Source of the DNA: Piliocolobus tephrosceles
Taxonomy: Eukaryota > Chordata > Mammalia > Primates > Cercopithecidae
NCBI RefSeq assembly: GCF_002776525.5
Contig: NC_045436.1
Location: 164,872,756-164,936,755 of the forward strand
Direction: 5' to 3'
Length of the DNA stretch: 64,000 bases
The notes beneath the pieces are model-generated. The model saw nothing but the letters and a program-made list of their open reading frames with translations. It was not told the DNA's origin and did not search any database. Of the stretch, positions 36,411 through 46,765 are shown piece after piece (the first letter of the stretch is position 1; each line of letters starts with the position of its first letter). A program made the position numbers and the translations under genes.

Positions 36411-36740
36411 TTTTAGTGTGGGCTGCTATATAATAAAATATCATAAACTGAGTGGGTTATAAACAACAGAAATTTATTTCCCACAGTTCTGAAAGCTGGG
36501 AAGCCCCAAATGAAGGAACTGGTAGATTTGGTGTCTGGTGAGGACCATTTTCTTGATGCATCGTCACATGCAGAAAGGATGTGGGAGCTCTCTGGGGTCT
36601 CTTTTATGAGAGCACTAATTGCATTTTGAGGACTCCATTCTCATGACCTAATCATCTACCAAAGTCCCTACCTCCCAATGCCATCGCCTTGGGATTAGGG
36701 TTTGAACATATGAATTTCAGGGGGAATGTTTATAGCAATT
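36411..36740 (-). repeat. MaLR LTR (MLT1 type)
   Basis: 'tagtgtgggctgctatataa', 'aaacaacagaaatttatttc', 'ccattctcatgacctaatca' and 'gggtttgaacatatgaattt' are the reverse strand of an MLT1-type LTR. Solo, non-coding. Confidence 0.7.
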
Positions 36741-36759
36741 GTAATAATAGATATAACAA

Positions 36760-36811
36760 TTGCCTTAATGACAATAGTACATTTATTAAGTGCTTATTGA
36801 ATGCCTGGTAC
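36760..36811 (-). repeat. MIR SINE, left piece, split by Alu
   Basis: 'catttattaagtgcttattg' and 'aatgcctggtac' are reverse MIR. The element resumes after the Alu at 37227; the Alu TSD lies in it. Confidence 0.7.
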
Positions 36812-36815
36812 ACGT

Positions 36816-36819
36816 TCGT

Positions 36820-36874
<55 letters not shown>

Positions 36875-36912
36875 CTCTTTCTCTCTTTCTCTCTTTCTTT
36901 CTTTTTCTTTTC
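36816..36912. repeat. (TTTC)n microsatellite at Alu tail
   Basis: About 20 TTTC units with interspersed CTCTC variants, continuous with the poly(T) tail of the adjacent reverse Alu. Encoded peptides in both directions are pure low-complexity artefacts. Confidence 0.96.
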
Positions 36913-37215
36913 TTTTTTTTTTTTTTTTTTTGAGACAGAGTTTCGCTCTTGTTGCCCAAGCTGGAGTGCAATGGTGCAATCTTGGCTCATAGCAACCTCC
37001 ACCTCCCGGGTTCAAGCGATTCTCCTGCCTCAGCCTCCTGAGTAACTGGGATTACAGGCACCCACCACCACACCTGGCTAATTTTTTGTATTTTCAGTAG
37101 AAACGGGGTTTTACCACGGTAACCAGGCTGGTCTCGAACTCCTGATCTTAGGTGATCTGCCCATCTCGGCCTCCCAAAGCACTGGGATTACAGGCATGAG
37201 CCACCGCGCCTGGCC
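36913..37215 (-). repeat. Alu element (AluS)
   Basis: Reverse Alu from the T-run through 'gagacagagtttcgctcttg' to 'gagccaccgcgcctggcc'. An 11-bp TSD 'atgcctggtac' is at 36801-36811 and 37216-37226, with the TTTC array inside the insertion. It splits a MIR. Confidence 0.95.
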
Positions 37216-37226
37216 ATGCCTGGTAC

Positions 37227-37430
37227 TGTTTCAAGTGCTTTGCAATATTGATTCAGATAATTTTCAAAACAACCCTATGAGTGAGGTATATTATGATTCC
37301 ATTTTACAGATAAGGAAGTTGAGGCCCAGTGAGATTAAATAACTTGCTCATAATTGTTCAGCTAGAGAGGAATTTTAAGAAAGGCATTCATTCTGTCCAG
37401 CTGCTTAACCACTACACTAAATCGCCTAGA
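37227..37430 (-). repeat. MIR SINE, right piece
   Basis: 'tgtttcaagtgctttgcaat', 'cattttacagataaggaagt', 'tgaggcccagtgagattaaa' and 'ccactacactaaatcgcct' are a good reverse MIR match. Confidence 0.75.
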
Positions 37431-37524
37431 ACTATGAGCTGCAGTAGTGTAACTGGAGAAGGAGTGCTGGGAGTGGCCTTAGAAGTTAGGAAAGTTTACC
37501 TAGAGAACCTAGTAGATAAGCTGA

Positions 37525-38633
37525 ATTTATTTTTAAATTAAGATACAATTCACATAACATAAATTTTACTATTTTAAAATATACAATCCAGTGTTTTTTA
37601 GTATATTCACAAGGTTGTGCAATCATTACCACTAGTTAATTCTAGAACATTTTTATCACATCAAAAAGAAACCCCATTCCCATTAGCAGTCACTTACTAT
37701 TCCCTCTTTCTCTCAGTTCCTGCCTAACAATCAACTTTCTACCTTTATGGATTTTCCTGCCCTGGACACTTCATATAGTGGAATTGTGAAATATGTGGCA
37801 TTTTGAGTTGGGCTTTTTTTTTTTTTTTTTTTTTTTTTTTGTTTTTTTTTTTGAATTTCCCCCTGTGTGGAAATATATATCTATTTTTTTTTTTTTTTTT
37901 TTTTGGATGAAAATACCATCTTTTGTTTATTCATTTATCAGTTAATGGACATTGTGGTTGTTTCCACTTTTTGGCTACTCTGAATAATAATGCTGCTATG
38001 AATATTTGTATACAAGTTTTGGTGGGAACATATATTTTCACTGTTCTTCAGGATATAACTAGGATCGAAATGTCAGGGTCATATGGTAACTCTATGTTTA
38101 ACATGTTTAGTAACTTCCAAAATGTTTTCAAAAAAGGCCACACCATTTTCCATTCTCACCAGCAGTAATAAGAGTTCCAGTATGTTCACATCTTTACCCA
38201 CACAAATTGTTGTCCTCCTTTTTTATTAGAGCCTTACCCGTGAGTATAAAATGGCCTCTTGTGGTTTTGATTTTAATTTTCCTAATGACTAATCATTTTG
38301 AGCATCCCTACAAGTGCTTATTGGCCATTTGCATATCTTCTTTGGATAAATCTATTCAAATTTCTTTCTGTTTTTAAAATTAGGTTATTTGTCTTTTTAT
38401 TGCTGAGATGTAACAGGTTTTTTTTAATATATATTTTGGATACTAAATTCTTACCAGACGTATGATTTGCAAAAACATTCTCCCGTCCTGTGGGTTGTCT
38501 TTTCACTTTCTTGATGGTGTCCTTTGAAGTACGGAAGTTTTATAGTTTTACAATGTTCAATGTATGTGTGTGTTTGATTGGTTGCTTGCTAACTTATGCT
38601 TTAGTTGTTATATATAAAAAACCTAGTTGTTTT
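37525..38633 (-). mobile_element. L1 LINE (L1M type), 3' UTR to ORF2, rearranged
   Basis: Minus-strand L1: 'agatacaattcacataacat', 'aaagaaaccccattcccatt', 'ttatcagttaatggacattg', 'ccaaaatgttttcaaaaaag' and 'tcccgtcctgtgggttgtct'. Between 'gagttgggc' and 'ggatgaaaatacc' the expected L1 sequence is replaced by two poly(T) tracts. The element breaks at 38633 at an Alu remnant and continues at 38663. No coding capacity. Confidence 0.78.
37814..37904. repeat. Two poly(T) tracts inside L1
   Basis: T27-G-T11 at 37814-37852 and T21 at 37884-37904, separated by 31 bases including 'gaatttccccctgtgtgg'. Confidence 0.95.
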
Positions 38634-38662
38634 GTTACAGTTGTGAGCCACTGCACCCAGCC
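38634..38662 (-). repeat. Orphan Alu head fragment inside L1
   Basis: 'gttacagttgtgagccactg' followed by 'cacccagcc' is the reverse of the first ~29 bases of an Alu. It sits exactly where the flanking L1 sequence jumps over part of ORF2, so it looks like a deletion scar. Confidence 0.75.
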
Positions 38663-38804
38663 TATAACTTTCTGTAAGTTTCATTTTTGAATTATTCATT
38701 GCAAGCACATAGAAATGCATGTATTTTTGCATATTGATCTTGTATCCTAAAACTTGCTGAATTCATTTTTTTTAATCTCTGATTTTTTTGTGTGTGACTC
38801 TCTC
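38663..38804 (-). mobile_element. L1 LINE (L1M type), continuation
   Basis: 'tttttgaattattcattgca', 'gcatattgatcttgtatcct' and 'aaaacttgctgaattcattt' resume L1 ORF2 downstream of the gap, up to the TSD of an inserted AluY. Confidence 0.75.
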
Positions 38805-38814
38805 AGGATTTTCT

Positions 38815-39165
38815 TTTTTTGTTTGTTTTTTTTTGTTTGTTTGTTTGTTTTGAAACGGAGTCTCACTCTCGCCCAGACTGGAGTGCAGTGGCGCGATCTC
38901 AGCTCACTGCAAGCTCCGCCTCCCGGGTTCACGCCATTCTCCTGCCTCAGCCTCCAGAGTAGGTGGGACTACAGGCGCCCGCCACCACGCCCGGCTAATT
39001 TTTTGTATTTTTTTTTAGTAGAGACGGGGTTTCACCATGTCAGGTGGGGTTTAGTCAGACGGGGTTTCATCAAGTCAGGATGGTCTCGATTTCCTGACCT
39101 CATGATCCACCCGCCTCGGCCTCCCAGAGTGCTGGGATTACAGGCGTGAGCCATCGTGCCCGGCC
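38815..39165 (-). repeat. Alu element (AluY) with internal rearrangement
   Basis: Reverse AluY ('caagctccgcctcccgggtt', 'cacgccattctcctgcctca'). TSD 'aggattttct' at 38805-38814 and 39166-39175. Longer than usual because 'gacggggtttcaccatgtcag'-like sequence is repeated at 39023-39078. Inserted in L1; the frame of 131 codons across it is an artefact. Confidence 0.96.
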
Positions 39166-39175
39166 AGGATTTTCT

Positions 39176-39245
39176 AAGTGCAAGATCATGTCATCTGCAA
39201 ATGAAAATAATTTTGCTTCTTCCTTTTTAATCTGGATACATCTGA
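39176..39245 (-). mobile_element. L1 LINE (L1M type), last piece
   Basis: 'aagatcatgtcatctgcaaa' and 'ttgcttcttcctttttaatc' continue L1 ORF2 after the Alu. Confidence 0.7.
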
Positions 39246-41146
39246 GTTTTAAAAACCTATCTGTTGAAAGAACTTAACCTGAAGGATAAGCAGAGGAGAA
39301 ATTCTAGTCAGAGTCCCAGAAATGTAAAATAATTTACCTTCTTGTAACCAGACGAGTGCAAGATTATGAAGGCCTTACTTTGGGAAAGTATATGGCAAAT
39401 AATGAGAATTGCAAAGTAAACAAGGGGCAAAATTAGAGGGGACCTTATTACTAAGCATAGTAGTACTGAGGAAGCATTGATGCATTGTGAGCTGGATTAA
39501 AAAGTGGTCAGATTATTGCTTTAGAAATTTCAGTATGGTATCCACATGGACAATTATTTGAAGGCAAAAATTCCTCCATAATGATTCCAAGTTGTCTAGT
39601 TTCTGCCACCTGGGGGATAATAGAGTCATTCAAAAATCTGTTTGATGGATTTGTAAACTTGTTTATAAATTGCTTGGAATAAAAAATGTTAGAATGTATT
39701 TTCTGGGTTTAAAATAGTGTGAATCCAATGAGTGAAGGCCATTTCTACACTGAGTTATTTATAACAGAGAAAAAGAATAGCCTGGGGAGTAAACCCCCAG
39801 TTAATCCCCACCAACCTAGGTCATCAAGGTGTCAGGAAGACAGTAGAACAATGCAATTTAGCCTCACTGCACTCGTCTTTTAAAATGAGTCATGGGATCA
39901 GAAAATACTAAAATTGCAAAAACTATTACCAGAAATTTACCCATCCTTTTCTCCTTTGTATATCATCTTTGAAAATTAATTTAACCCATCTCAAGCCACC
40001 AGACATGGTAAAGTAAAGCCAATCTATTTCTATTCACACTTGATTAGGGTTCCTTCTATTATATAAACTTTGTAAGCATGGTTCTTAAATAATGAACCAT
40101 GAAAACTGAACACTATGGACAAAGTAAATGCTGTAAGCAAACAGTTTACATGACAGTAAACTGGGCACTTATTTAATAATATTCATAATGGTCATCTTGC
40201 TACATTGTAATATTGGTCAAAAAATAAGATCATTTCTACAAACGAGTAATTTGTAATTGTCAGAGTCAAGCCAGTTATTTCCTTGTTTAGTAAGAAGAAA
40301 GGGTAGCCCTGTAAGAAACTGACAGACAATTCTGCTAAAACAAACTAGATTTGTTTCACTTTTCTCTTAATCTGTCTGATGTAGCTTTCTCTTATGTTAG
40401 AAATATCCATTCCACTGGAGTATATTTTTTCTCTTTTTGGGTAAAAATCTTCCATGTGAGTTTGCCAGATTATTAAAGGTGAAGACATCTCTTTTTTTTA
40501 ATATGTGGGGATAAAAATCAAGTTCTTATGTTAAAGGAGGAGGAAAAGCTTCCGTTAATAACCAGGTCCAAAGACTGCCTCTAGCAGCTGTGTCACACTC
40601 AAAGGGGCATAAGCAGGGCTAGAAGATCAAGACAAAACCAAGGGTAACTACCTCTTCAGTGCAGTGCCATCAGATTGCTTTCCAAATACTAACAAGAGGG
40701 AAGTTTTATTGGAGATAATTATGTTGGAACAGAATTTAACATGGGGATGGATAACATTGGTAAGACATTGCACATTTCAGTGAATCAGAGGCTGCCGTGA
40801 AACTACTGAACTCCTGGACAAAAGGACCAGGGAGATGTTAGAATTTAGGAAAGGGAAAAAGAACTAAAAACTTTCTCTGATATTTCTGTTAGGCTCGTTC
40901 TGCTTCATTTCTTCTTTGAAACATAGATTATGATCACTATTCTTGCCATATTCAGTCCTATGTTTTACTTTCCTCATCCTGGAGGGGTGTTGAAGGAGAC
41001 TAGGCAGAAGACAAAGGAAAAAGTGAACGAGGCACAGTGTGATAGATCTGTTGGGTAATGATGCTTGCGAGGGCCTAATTGTACTTGGCCATGTACTATT
41101 GACAAAGGTGTACGTTATTATTGAAAGCTTCCTTCCCTTCATGTAA

Positions 41147-41191
<45 letters not shown>

Positions 41192-42229
41192 ACAAACGAT
41201 CACACACAAAAATTCCTTCCCTCTTTTTATAAAAGTAAGTCTTTTGGTGCTAGATTTACTACTCTAAAGTGAAGTGAGCCAGTAGGAAAACTCCAAGCTA
41301 ATTTAGAATGAAGAAAATCATTGTTATAGCAAAACATTAGAAAGAGATACACATCAGGTCTGGGCCCCAGTGGTATTAAGTAAGAAAAACGTATCCATTA
41401 AGAATATTTTGGGGTTACAGTGATCGAAAAGCTGCCTAGTGGCTTCTTAAACCTATAGGAGTTTGTTTTCCTCACTTAATGAGAAGACTAGAAATAAGAA
41501 GTTTTGTTCACATTGATTTAGCGGCTCAGTAATATCAGTGCGGGCAGCTGTGGGAATCTTTTGGCCTTTCCCTTAAGGCTGTAAGATAAATACAGTGGCT
41601 CAATTGCACCTACTCTCTAGAACAGTAGGCGAGAAGGATGTACTAGTCATGACTGTCATTTTATCACAAAAGCACAAGCCTTCATCCATCCATGAAAACA
41701 AAAATGAAACAGACATTGGTAAGCATCTCATTGTATTTCCTCACCAGTCCTGAATAGAAAGAAGACAGGGAAGTGAGTGTTAAGTTTTTTCAATCTTTGT
41801 AGTGGAGGCAGGCCTAAAAAATAAGGTTGGGATAGGTAGGTCTTAATGTGTCCAAACTAATATGTCCCAAACAACAGAATGAGGAGAGAATGTGAGCATG
41901 CCTGTTTCTGTCATCGTGGACTCCAAGCTCCCTAATGGGAGCATTCATTGGCATGTGTTGGGGGATGATAGTCTGTTCTCTGTGTGGCCTTACATAAGCA
42001 ATGCAGTCGAAAGTTGTGTGTGTTATTAAATCTTAAGATGCTGGGGTAGTAGGCAAGAGAGATAATGCATAACCATGTTCATCACTAACTGGATGTTTAA
42101 TGATGGGAAGTACTGTACACTGAGTGACAAGGGCCATACATTTCTTGTATATAATATCATCCACTCTAATATGCTCTATGAAATAGCGCTCTATGGAAAA
42201 CAGTGAAGAAAGCAAAAAAATACAAAAGT
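39246..42229. other. Three kilobases without recognised gene or repeat
   Basis: No repeat family recognised apart from the CA microsatellite below. A short perfect hairpin 'catggttc' / 'gaaccatg' lies near 40077-40101. This is the longest repeat-poor block of the window. Confidence 0.45.
41145..41194. repeat. (CA)n microsatellite
   Basis: About 18 CA units with flanking imperfect units ('cacacatacacaca', 'cacagacacacaaac'). Confidence 0.96.
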
Positions 42230-42500
42230 AAAATAATAAAAAATTGAAAATTCCAAAGGCAATCACCAGTAACATTTTCATATATGCGTTTCTAGTCTAT
42301 TCAATAAGCAAACCATTTGTAGCCTACTTTTTAGCTTAGCAGCAGACCTAGACCATATTAGGAGATTGATATTTATTATTCTATAACAGATTATGCAATG
42401 GCTGCATAATCCTTCTATCATCTGAAGTTACCGTAATGAATTTGACCAATCCTTATTGGAGGACGTGAGGTTGTTTCCACTTGCCAATTGTCACAGTTTA
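42230..42500 (-). repeat. Possible ancient LINE fragment
   Basis: 'atgcaatggctgcataatcc', 'ttgaccaatccttattggag' and 'tgaggttgtttccacttgcc' follow a pattern seen in old reverse L1-type sequence. Heavily diverged. Confidence 0.35.
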
Positions 42501-42539
42501 CTGTGGTTGAAGTTGTTATGCTCAATAATAACAATAAGT

Positions 42540-42725
42540 AATATTTATGAGCTATTTACTAAACAATGAGCACTGAGTAAATAAAGCGCTTTTCATGAAT
42601 TATGTCATTTAACCTCTCAAAGAACTAAATGAGACAAGTACTCTTATTATCCTTGCTCTGCCTGTGAGGAAACTGAGCCTTAGCAGCATAAGTAGTGTGC
42701 CCAAGCCATGCAACTCTATATTGAG
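42540..42725 (-). repeat. MIR SINE fragment
   Basis: 'tgagctatttactaaacaat', 'catttaacctctcaaagaac', 'gtgaggaaactgagccttag' and 'gtgtgcccaagccatgc' are reverse MIR. Confidence 0.7.
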
Positions 42726-43055
42726 TTCTACAAATAACAGCTATTACAATTAGGATCAACTCCGCACAGTAACAGGGATATCAGGGGAAACATCACCGAG
42801 TAGATGTCACTAGAACCTGGTCTCTGTTGCAAAATAATGCCTGACCTGTTGTCTTTTAAAAATGGCATATTAAAGCTTGCTCAATATGAATTTTATTCCA
42901 TGTATTTTAGAGGAATTTTCACCAGCTTTACAATAAGTGGGTATTACAGGATGGCTTCAAGACATAAGGAAACAAATCCAAATGAATTTTCAGCCTAGTT
43001 CATAGTGTAAGATGAGTGTAATGATAATCGTTAGTATTTAAGCTATTAGACTTTC
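42726..43055. other. Unassigned sequence
   Basis: Nothing recognised before the next Alu. Confidence 0.45.
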
Positions 43056-43069
43056 AAAAAGAATGATGA

Positions 43070-43364
43070 GGCCGGGCACAGTGACACACACCTGTAATCC
43101 CACTTTGGGAGGCCAAGGCGGGCGGATCACGAGGTCAGGAGTTCGAGACCAGCCTGACCAACATGGTGAAACCCTGCCTCTACTGAAAAAATACAAAAAT
43201 TAGCTGGGCGTGGTGGTGCGTGCCTGTAATCCCACCTACCCAGGAGGCTGAGATAGGAGAATCACTTGAACCCAGGAGGCGGAGGTTGCAGTGAGCCGAG
43301 ATGGCGCCATTGCACTCCAGTCTGGGCGATGGAGCGAGACTCCGTGACCACAAAACAAAGAAAA
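43070..43364 (+). repeat. Alu element (AluS)
   Basis: Starts 'ggccgggcacagtgacacac'; 4-5 bases missing at 'aatcccactttggg'. Perfect 14-bp TSD 'aaaaagaatgatga' at 43056-43069 and 43365-43378. Confidence 0.96.
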
Positions 43365-43597
43365 AAAAAGAATGATGAGAGGCTCTCCAATAGAGATAGG
43401 AGAACAGCTACATGAAATATGGTTAATTAGATTAATATCTCAAGTTGGTACACAGGGATATTACAATAATGTGCAGTATTCTGGCTCAGGAATCTCTTTT
43501 ATCAGAAAAGGTTGTTGTGATTAAATGTCCATAAGGAATTAGCTAAAAAAACTTGATGATTAATAATAGTTCAGTTGTTCAAGAAAATATGATATCG

Positions 43598-43755
43598 TGT
43601 GGGCGCCTGTAGTCCCAGCTACTCGGGAGGCTGAGGCAGGAGAATGGCATGAACCCAGCAGGCGGAGCTTGCAGTGAGCCGAGATGGCACCACTGCACTC
43701 CAGCCTGGGTGACAGAGCAAGACTCCATTTCAAAATAAATAAATAAATAAATTTA
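43598..43755 (+). repeat. 5'-truncated Alu (AluY)
   Basis: Only the right part is present, from 'gtgggcgcctgtagtcccag' to an (AAAT)n tail. 'ggcggagcttgcagtgagcc' is the Y-type right monomer. TSD not clear. Confidence 0.9.
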
Positions 43756-44304
43756 AATTTCTAACAACAGCACAAAAAACAAAAACCAAAGTAAATAATC
43801 AGTCATATCTTGAATTATCCAACTACCAATCTCTCTTAAATTCTCAGTGAATGTGCTTTTTAACAAATAATTTAATAATTTAACAAATAATTATTAACAA
43901 ATAATCCCAAGAGATAGGTAGATTATCTGTCTACATTTTATAGAGATTTAAACTGATAACTAATAACTGAACCAAAGTTGCAAATCTAGCAATTAACAGT
44001 AGCAGAGTTAGAGTTTCTAAATTTCTGGACAAAACTCTTACATTAGTATACATTAGTTGACCCCCCCAAAAAAATATTAAGGATCCTCTTAATTTCCAAA
44101 ACACCGTAATAAATTTCCTCGGTTCTAACCTGTGTTAACATTTAAAGCTCAGTTTCCATTATCATAAACTTCAAGGGTCAAGTTCTTTTTTGTGGTGCTG
44201 GAATTTTGTTATATTTGTGTGTCTTTTGAAATAAAGGGGTCATGACTTCTGAGGTAGCATCAGTTTCTTACCAAGGACTACACACGTATACTCTCATTAA
44301 GCCA
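43756..44304. other. Unassigned AT-rich sequence
   Basis: 'taacaaataat' occurs three times within 43861-43904. Nothing else recognised. Confidence 0.5.
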
Positions 44305-44820
44305 AATATGTACTGTGTTTCTACTGTGTGGCAGAAACTGTTCTATATGTTGAAGATTCAACAATAAACACATCGGAACAATCTGTGCTCATGGAGTTTC
44401 TAAAACTTAGTGCCCCCAACCTTACAAATCCTACTTGTCTTTCACCTTTCTCTGTCTCTGTTGAATGGTTCCTTCGTCATTCTTTCCAGACACTCAGTCC
44501 AGAAACATTTAAATTATCCTTCTTCATTCCATATATATCCATGAAGTCTCACTACGATATGCAATGGCAAGGATCTAAAGCTGGAATGGAAGGATATGTA
44601 GGTTTTCTATAGGTAAGAGAACATATAGAAAAGTAGAGAGCATAAAGGGTGTATTGGCTCTAATGTGCAAAATATGTTTAGGAGGTGAAAAATAGCCCTA
44701 TGTGAAATCAAGGATAGCGACATTTGAGGAGGTGGGTAAGGTCTAAATACTAAGTGTTATGCAAAGGAATTTGGACTTTATCTGGAAGGCAAGAGGAAGC
44801 AAATGAAAGTTTCGACTGCT
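44305..44820 (-). repeat. L2 LINE fragments
   Basis: 44305-44410 ('ctactgtgtggcagaaactg', 'gtgctcatggagtttctaa') and 44600-44820 ('ggaatttggactttatctgg', 'aaggcaagaggaagcaaatg') match reverse L2. The 180 bases between are less certain. Confidence 0.5.
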
Positions 44821-45232
44821 CTCTCTTGTATCTCTTATGTCTAGTGGAGTTCCTGGCAAGGCAGACATGGCAGAAACATGTGTTGCCTGAATTAGCAAAG
44901 GACTGTGGGCTTTTTCGTTAGAACTAGGCTTTAGACAGACTGCTCTCATGGAAGGGTGAGACACAGATGAATCTGCATAACCAGTTATAATACTATTGTA
45001 ATAATTCCGTGAAGACGAGGTAAGGGACTGATAAGGGAGGGGGCACATGGATCTTCTGATGACCGAAAGAACTTCAGCATGTTTCACTAGCCAACAGCTC
45101 AGCAGCAATGTTAAAAAGCAGCTCTATCGGCACAGCTGATAGTAATTTGCCCCATCAAGCGTCAGCAGACATTTATTAAAATTCCCCTGTTGGGCATCTG
45201 TGAGTCTGCTGTGGTTCAGGAGGCTGCCCAAC
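44821..45232. other. Unassigned sequence
   Basis: No feature recognised; the 121-codon minus-strand frame at 44743-45108 has no domain and overlaps L2. Confidence 0.4.
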
Positions 45233-45345
45233 AAGAAAGAGAGGAAGAGAAAGAGAGAAAGAAAAGAAAGGAAGGAAGGAGGGGAGGAAGGAAGGGAGGG
45301 AGGGAGGAAGGAAGAGGAGGGGAAGGGGAAGAAGAAGAAGGGGAA
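45233..45345. repeat. Purine (GGAA/GAAA) tract
   Basis: About 110 bases almost purely G and A on the plus strand, with GGAA, GGGA and GAAG units. The 82-codon frame over it is Arg/Glu/Lys/Gly low complexity and not a protein. Confidence 0.95.
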
Positions 45346-45352
45346 ATTGACC

Positions 45353-45446
45353 TGTTAGCGGTCCCTCAAAATTTGTATGTTGAAGTTCTAAACCCCAGTA
45401 CCTCAGAATGTGACTATATTTGGCGATGGGGCCTTTAACGAGGTAG
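45353..45446 (+). repeat. MaLR LTR (MLT1 type), left piece
   Basis: 'cctcaaaatttgtatgttga', 'agttctaaaccccagtacct' and 'cagaatgtgactatatttgg' begin a forward LTR that is interrupted after 'gaggta' and continues at 45978. Confidence 0.7.
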
Positions 45447-45448
45447 TG

Positions 45449-45977
45449 AACAAAATGTGAATTTAATTAAGCTTTAACTGTTTTTTTTTTTTTATTACAC
45501 CTTGATTAGAAAATATTCAACTACTAGGCCAGGGATGGTGGCTCACAGCTGTAATCCCAGCTCTTTGGGAGGCCAAGGCGGGCGAATCACGAAGTCAGGA
45601 GTTTGAGACCAGCCCAGCCAATATAGTGAAACCCCATCTCTACTTAAAAAAAAAAAAACTTAGCCAGGCAAGGTGGCACGTGTCTGTAGTCCCAGCTACT
45701 CGGTAAGCTGAGGCAGGAGAATCGCTGGAAACTGGGAGGCAGAGGTTGCAGTGAGCCGAGATTGTGGCACTGCACTCTGACCTGGGCAGCAGAGCAGACT
45801 CCATCTCAAAAAAAAAAAAGAAAAAAGAAAAAGGAAAGAAAGAAAACGTTCAACTACTTATGTAATATTAAATACCAATAATATTTTAAATTTTATGAAA
45901 TTCATGCATGGGAACTCTTGATTCAAATTAGATTTTCTTTCAGTCTAAACTAATCTGTGAGGTTGTGATTTTACTCA
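45449..45977 (-). repeat. Left arm of inverted repeat, holding an Alu
   Basis: Excluding the Alu and its duplication, about 195 bases read on the minus strand as a diverged copy (roughly 80% by eye) of 46766-46955. Shared blocks include 'atttgaatc.agagttc', 'gcatgaattt', 'attattggtatt' and 'cagttaa.gcttaattaaatt'. The arm interrupts a MaLR LTR, so it is a later insertion. Family unknown. Confidence 0.85.
45527..45840 (+). repeat. Alu element (AluS) in inverted-repeat arm
   Basis: Starts 'ggccagggatggtggctcac', with an A-rich tail containing GAAA units. The 18-bp TSD 'agaaaatattcaactact' (45508-45525) and 'agaaaacgttcaactact' (45841-45858) differs at two bases. The Alu is absent from the other arm, so it came after the duplication. 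Confidence 0.95.
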
Positions 45978-46263
45978 TTAAAGTTAAAATAAGGTCATAA
46001 AGGTGAAACCCTAATTCGGTATGGCTGATTTCCTTATAAAAAGAGAAAAAGATACCAGGGAGGCACTAGCACAGAGAAAAACGCATGTGAGGTCAGTGAG
46101 AAAGTGGTCATCTACATAAGACAAAAAGAGAGCCCTTGAAACTAACCAAACCTGCTGACAGCTTGATCTTGGATGTCCAGCCTCTAGAACTGTGAGATAA
46201 ATTTCTGTTGTTTAAGCCACCTGGTCTGTGATATTTTATTAGAGCAGCCCTAGCAATGTAACA
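45978..46263 (+). repeat. MaLR LTR (MLT1 type), right piece
   Basis: 'ttaaagttaaaataaggtca', 'gctgacagcttgatcttgga', 'cagcctctagaactgtgaga' and 'tttctgttgtttaagccacc' complete the LTR begun at 45353. Confidence 0.72.
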
Positions 46264-46431
46264 CATTTCCTATATGCAAAATGTCATTTCAGCAAGCAGA
46301 ACGTTTTTCCTTTTAAGTTCTAGTAACGTCATCTAATGTCTTGGAATTGGGCTGAAAAAAAAAATGCCTCTCTTAAACACTTTTTTCCAAAACTACTCTA
46401 GTCTTGATCCTATTTCTACTCCCATCCCTCA

Positions 46432-46453
46432 TCCTCCTCCTCCTCCTCCTCCT
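46432..46453. repeat. (TCC)n microsatellite
   Basis: Seven TCC units directly upstream of the Alu TSD. Confidence 0.95.
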
Positions 46454-46467
46454 AAAAACACCTTCTG

Positions 46468-46704
46468 GGCCGGGCGCGGTGGCTCAAGCCTGTAATCCCC
46501 GCACTTTGGGAGGCCGAGACGGGCGGATCACGAGGTCAGGAGATCGAGACCATCCTGGCTAACACGGTGAAACCCCGTCTCTACTAAAAATACAAAAAAC
46601 TAGCCGGGTGAGGTGGCGGGCGCCTGTAGTCCCAGCTACTCGGGAGGCTGAGGCAGCAGAATGGCGTAAACCCGGGAGGCAGAGCAAGACTCCGTCTCAA
46701 AAAA
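46468..46704 (+). repeat. AluY of AluYRa type, internally deleted
   Basis: Starts 'ggccgggcgcggtggctcaa' and carries 'aaaaaactagccgggtgagg' and 'atggcgtaaacccggg', which I associate with the Old World monkey AluYRa group. TSD 'aaaaacaccttctg' is perfect at 46454-46467 and 46705-46718. About 50 bases of the right monomer are missing: 'gggaggc' joins directly to 'agagcaagactcc'. Confidence 0.93.
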
Positions 46705-46765
46705 AAAAACACCTTCTGACTACCGTGTCTTTACTGCTGCATCCTCAGATGACCAAGGATAAACA

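Noticed and set aside
36689..37045. 118-codon frame and its minus-strand counterparts
   Set aside because: They translate a TTTC microsatellite and an Alu.
38754..39149. 131-codon plus-strand frame
   Set aside because: It is antisense AluY plus L1 sequence.
45190..45438. 82-codon Arg/Glu/Lys/Gly-rich frame
   Set aside because: It is a direct translation of a GGAA/GAAA purine tract.
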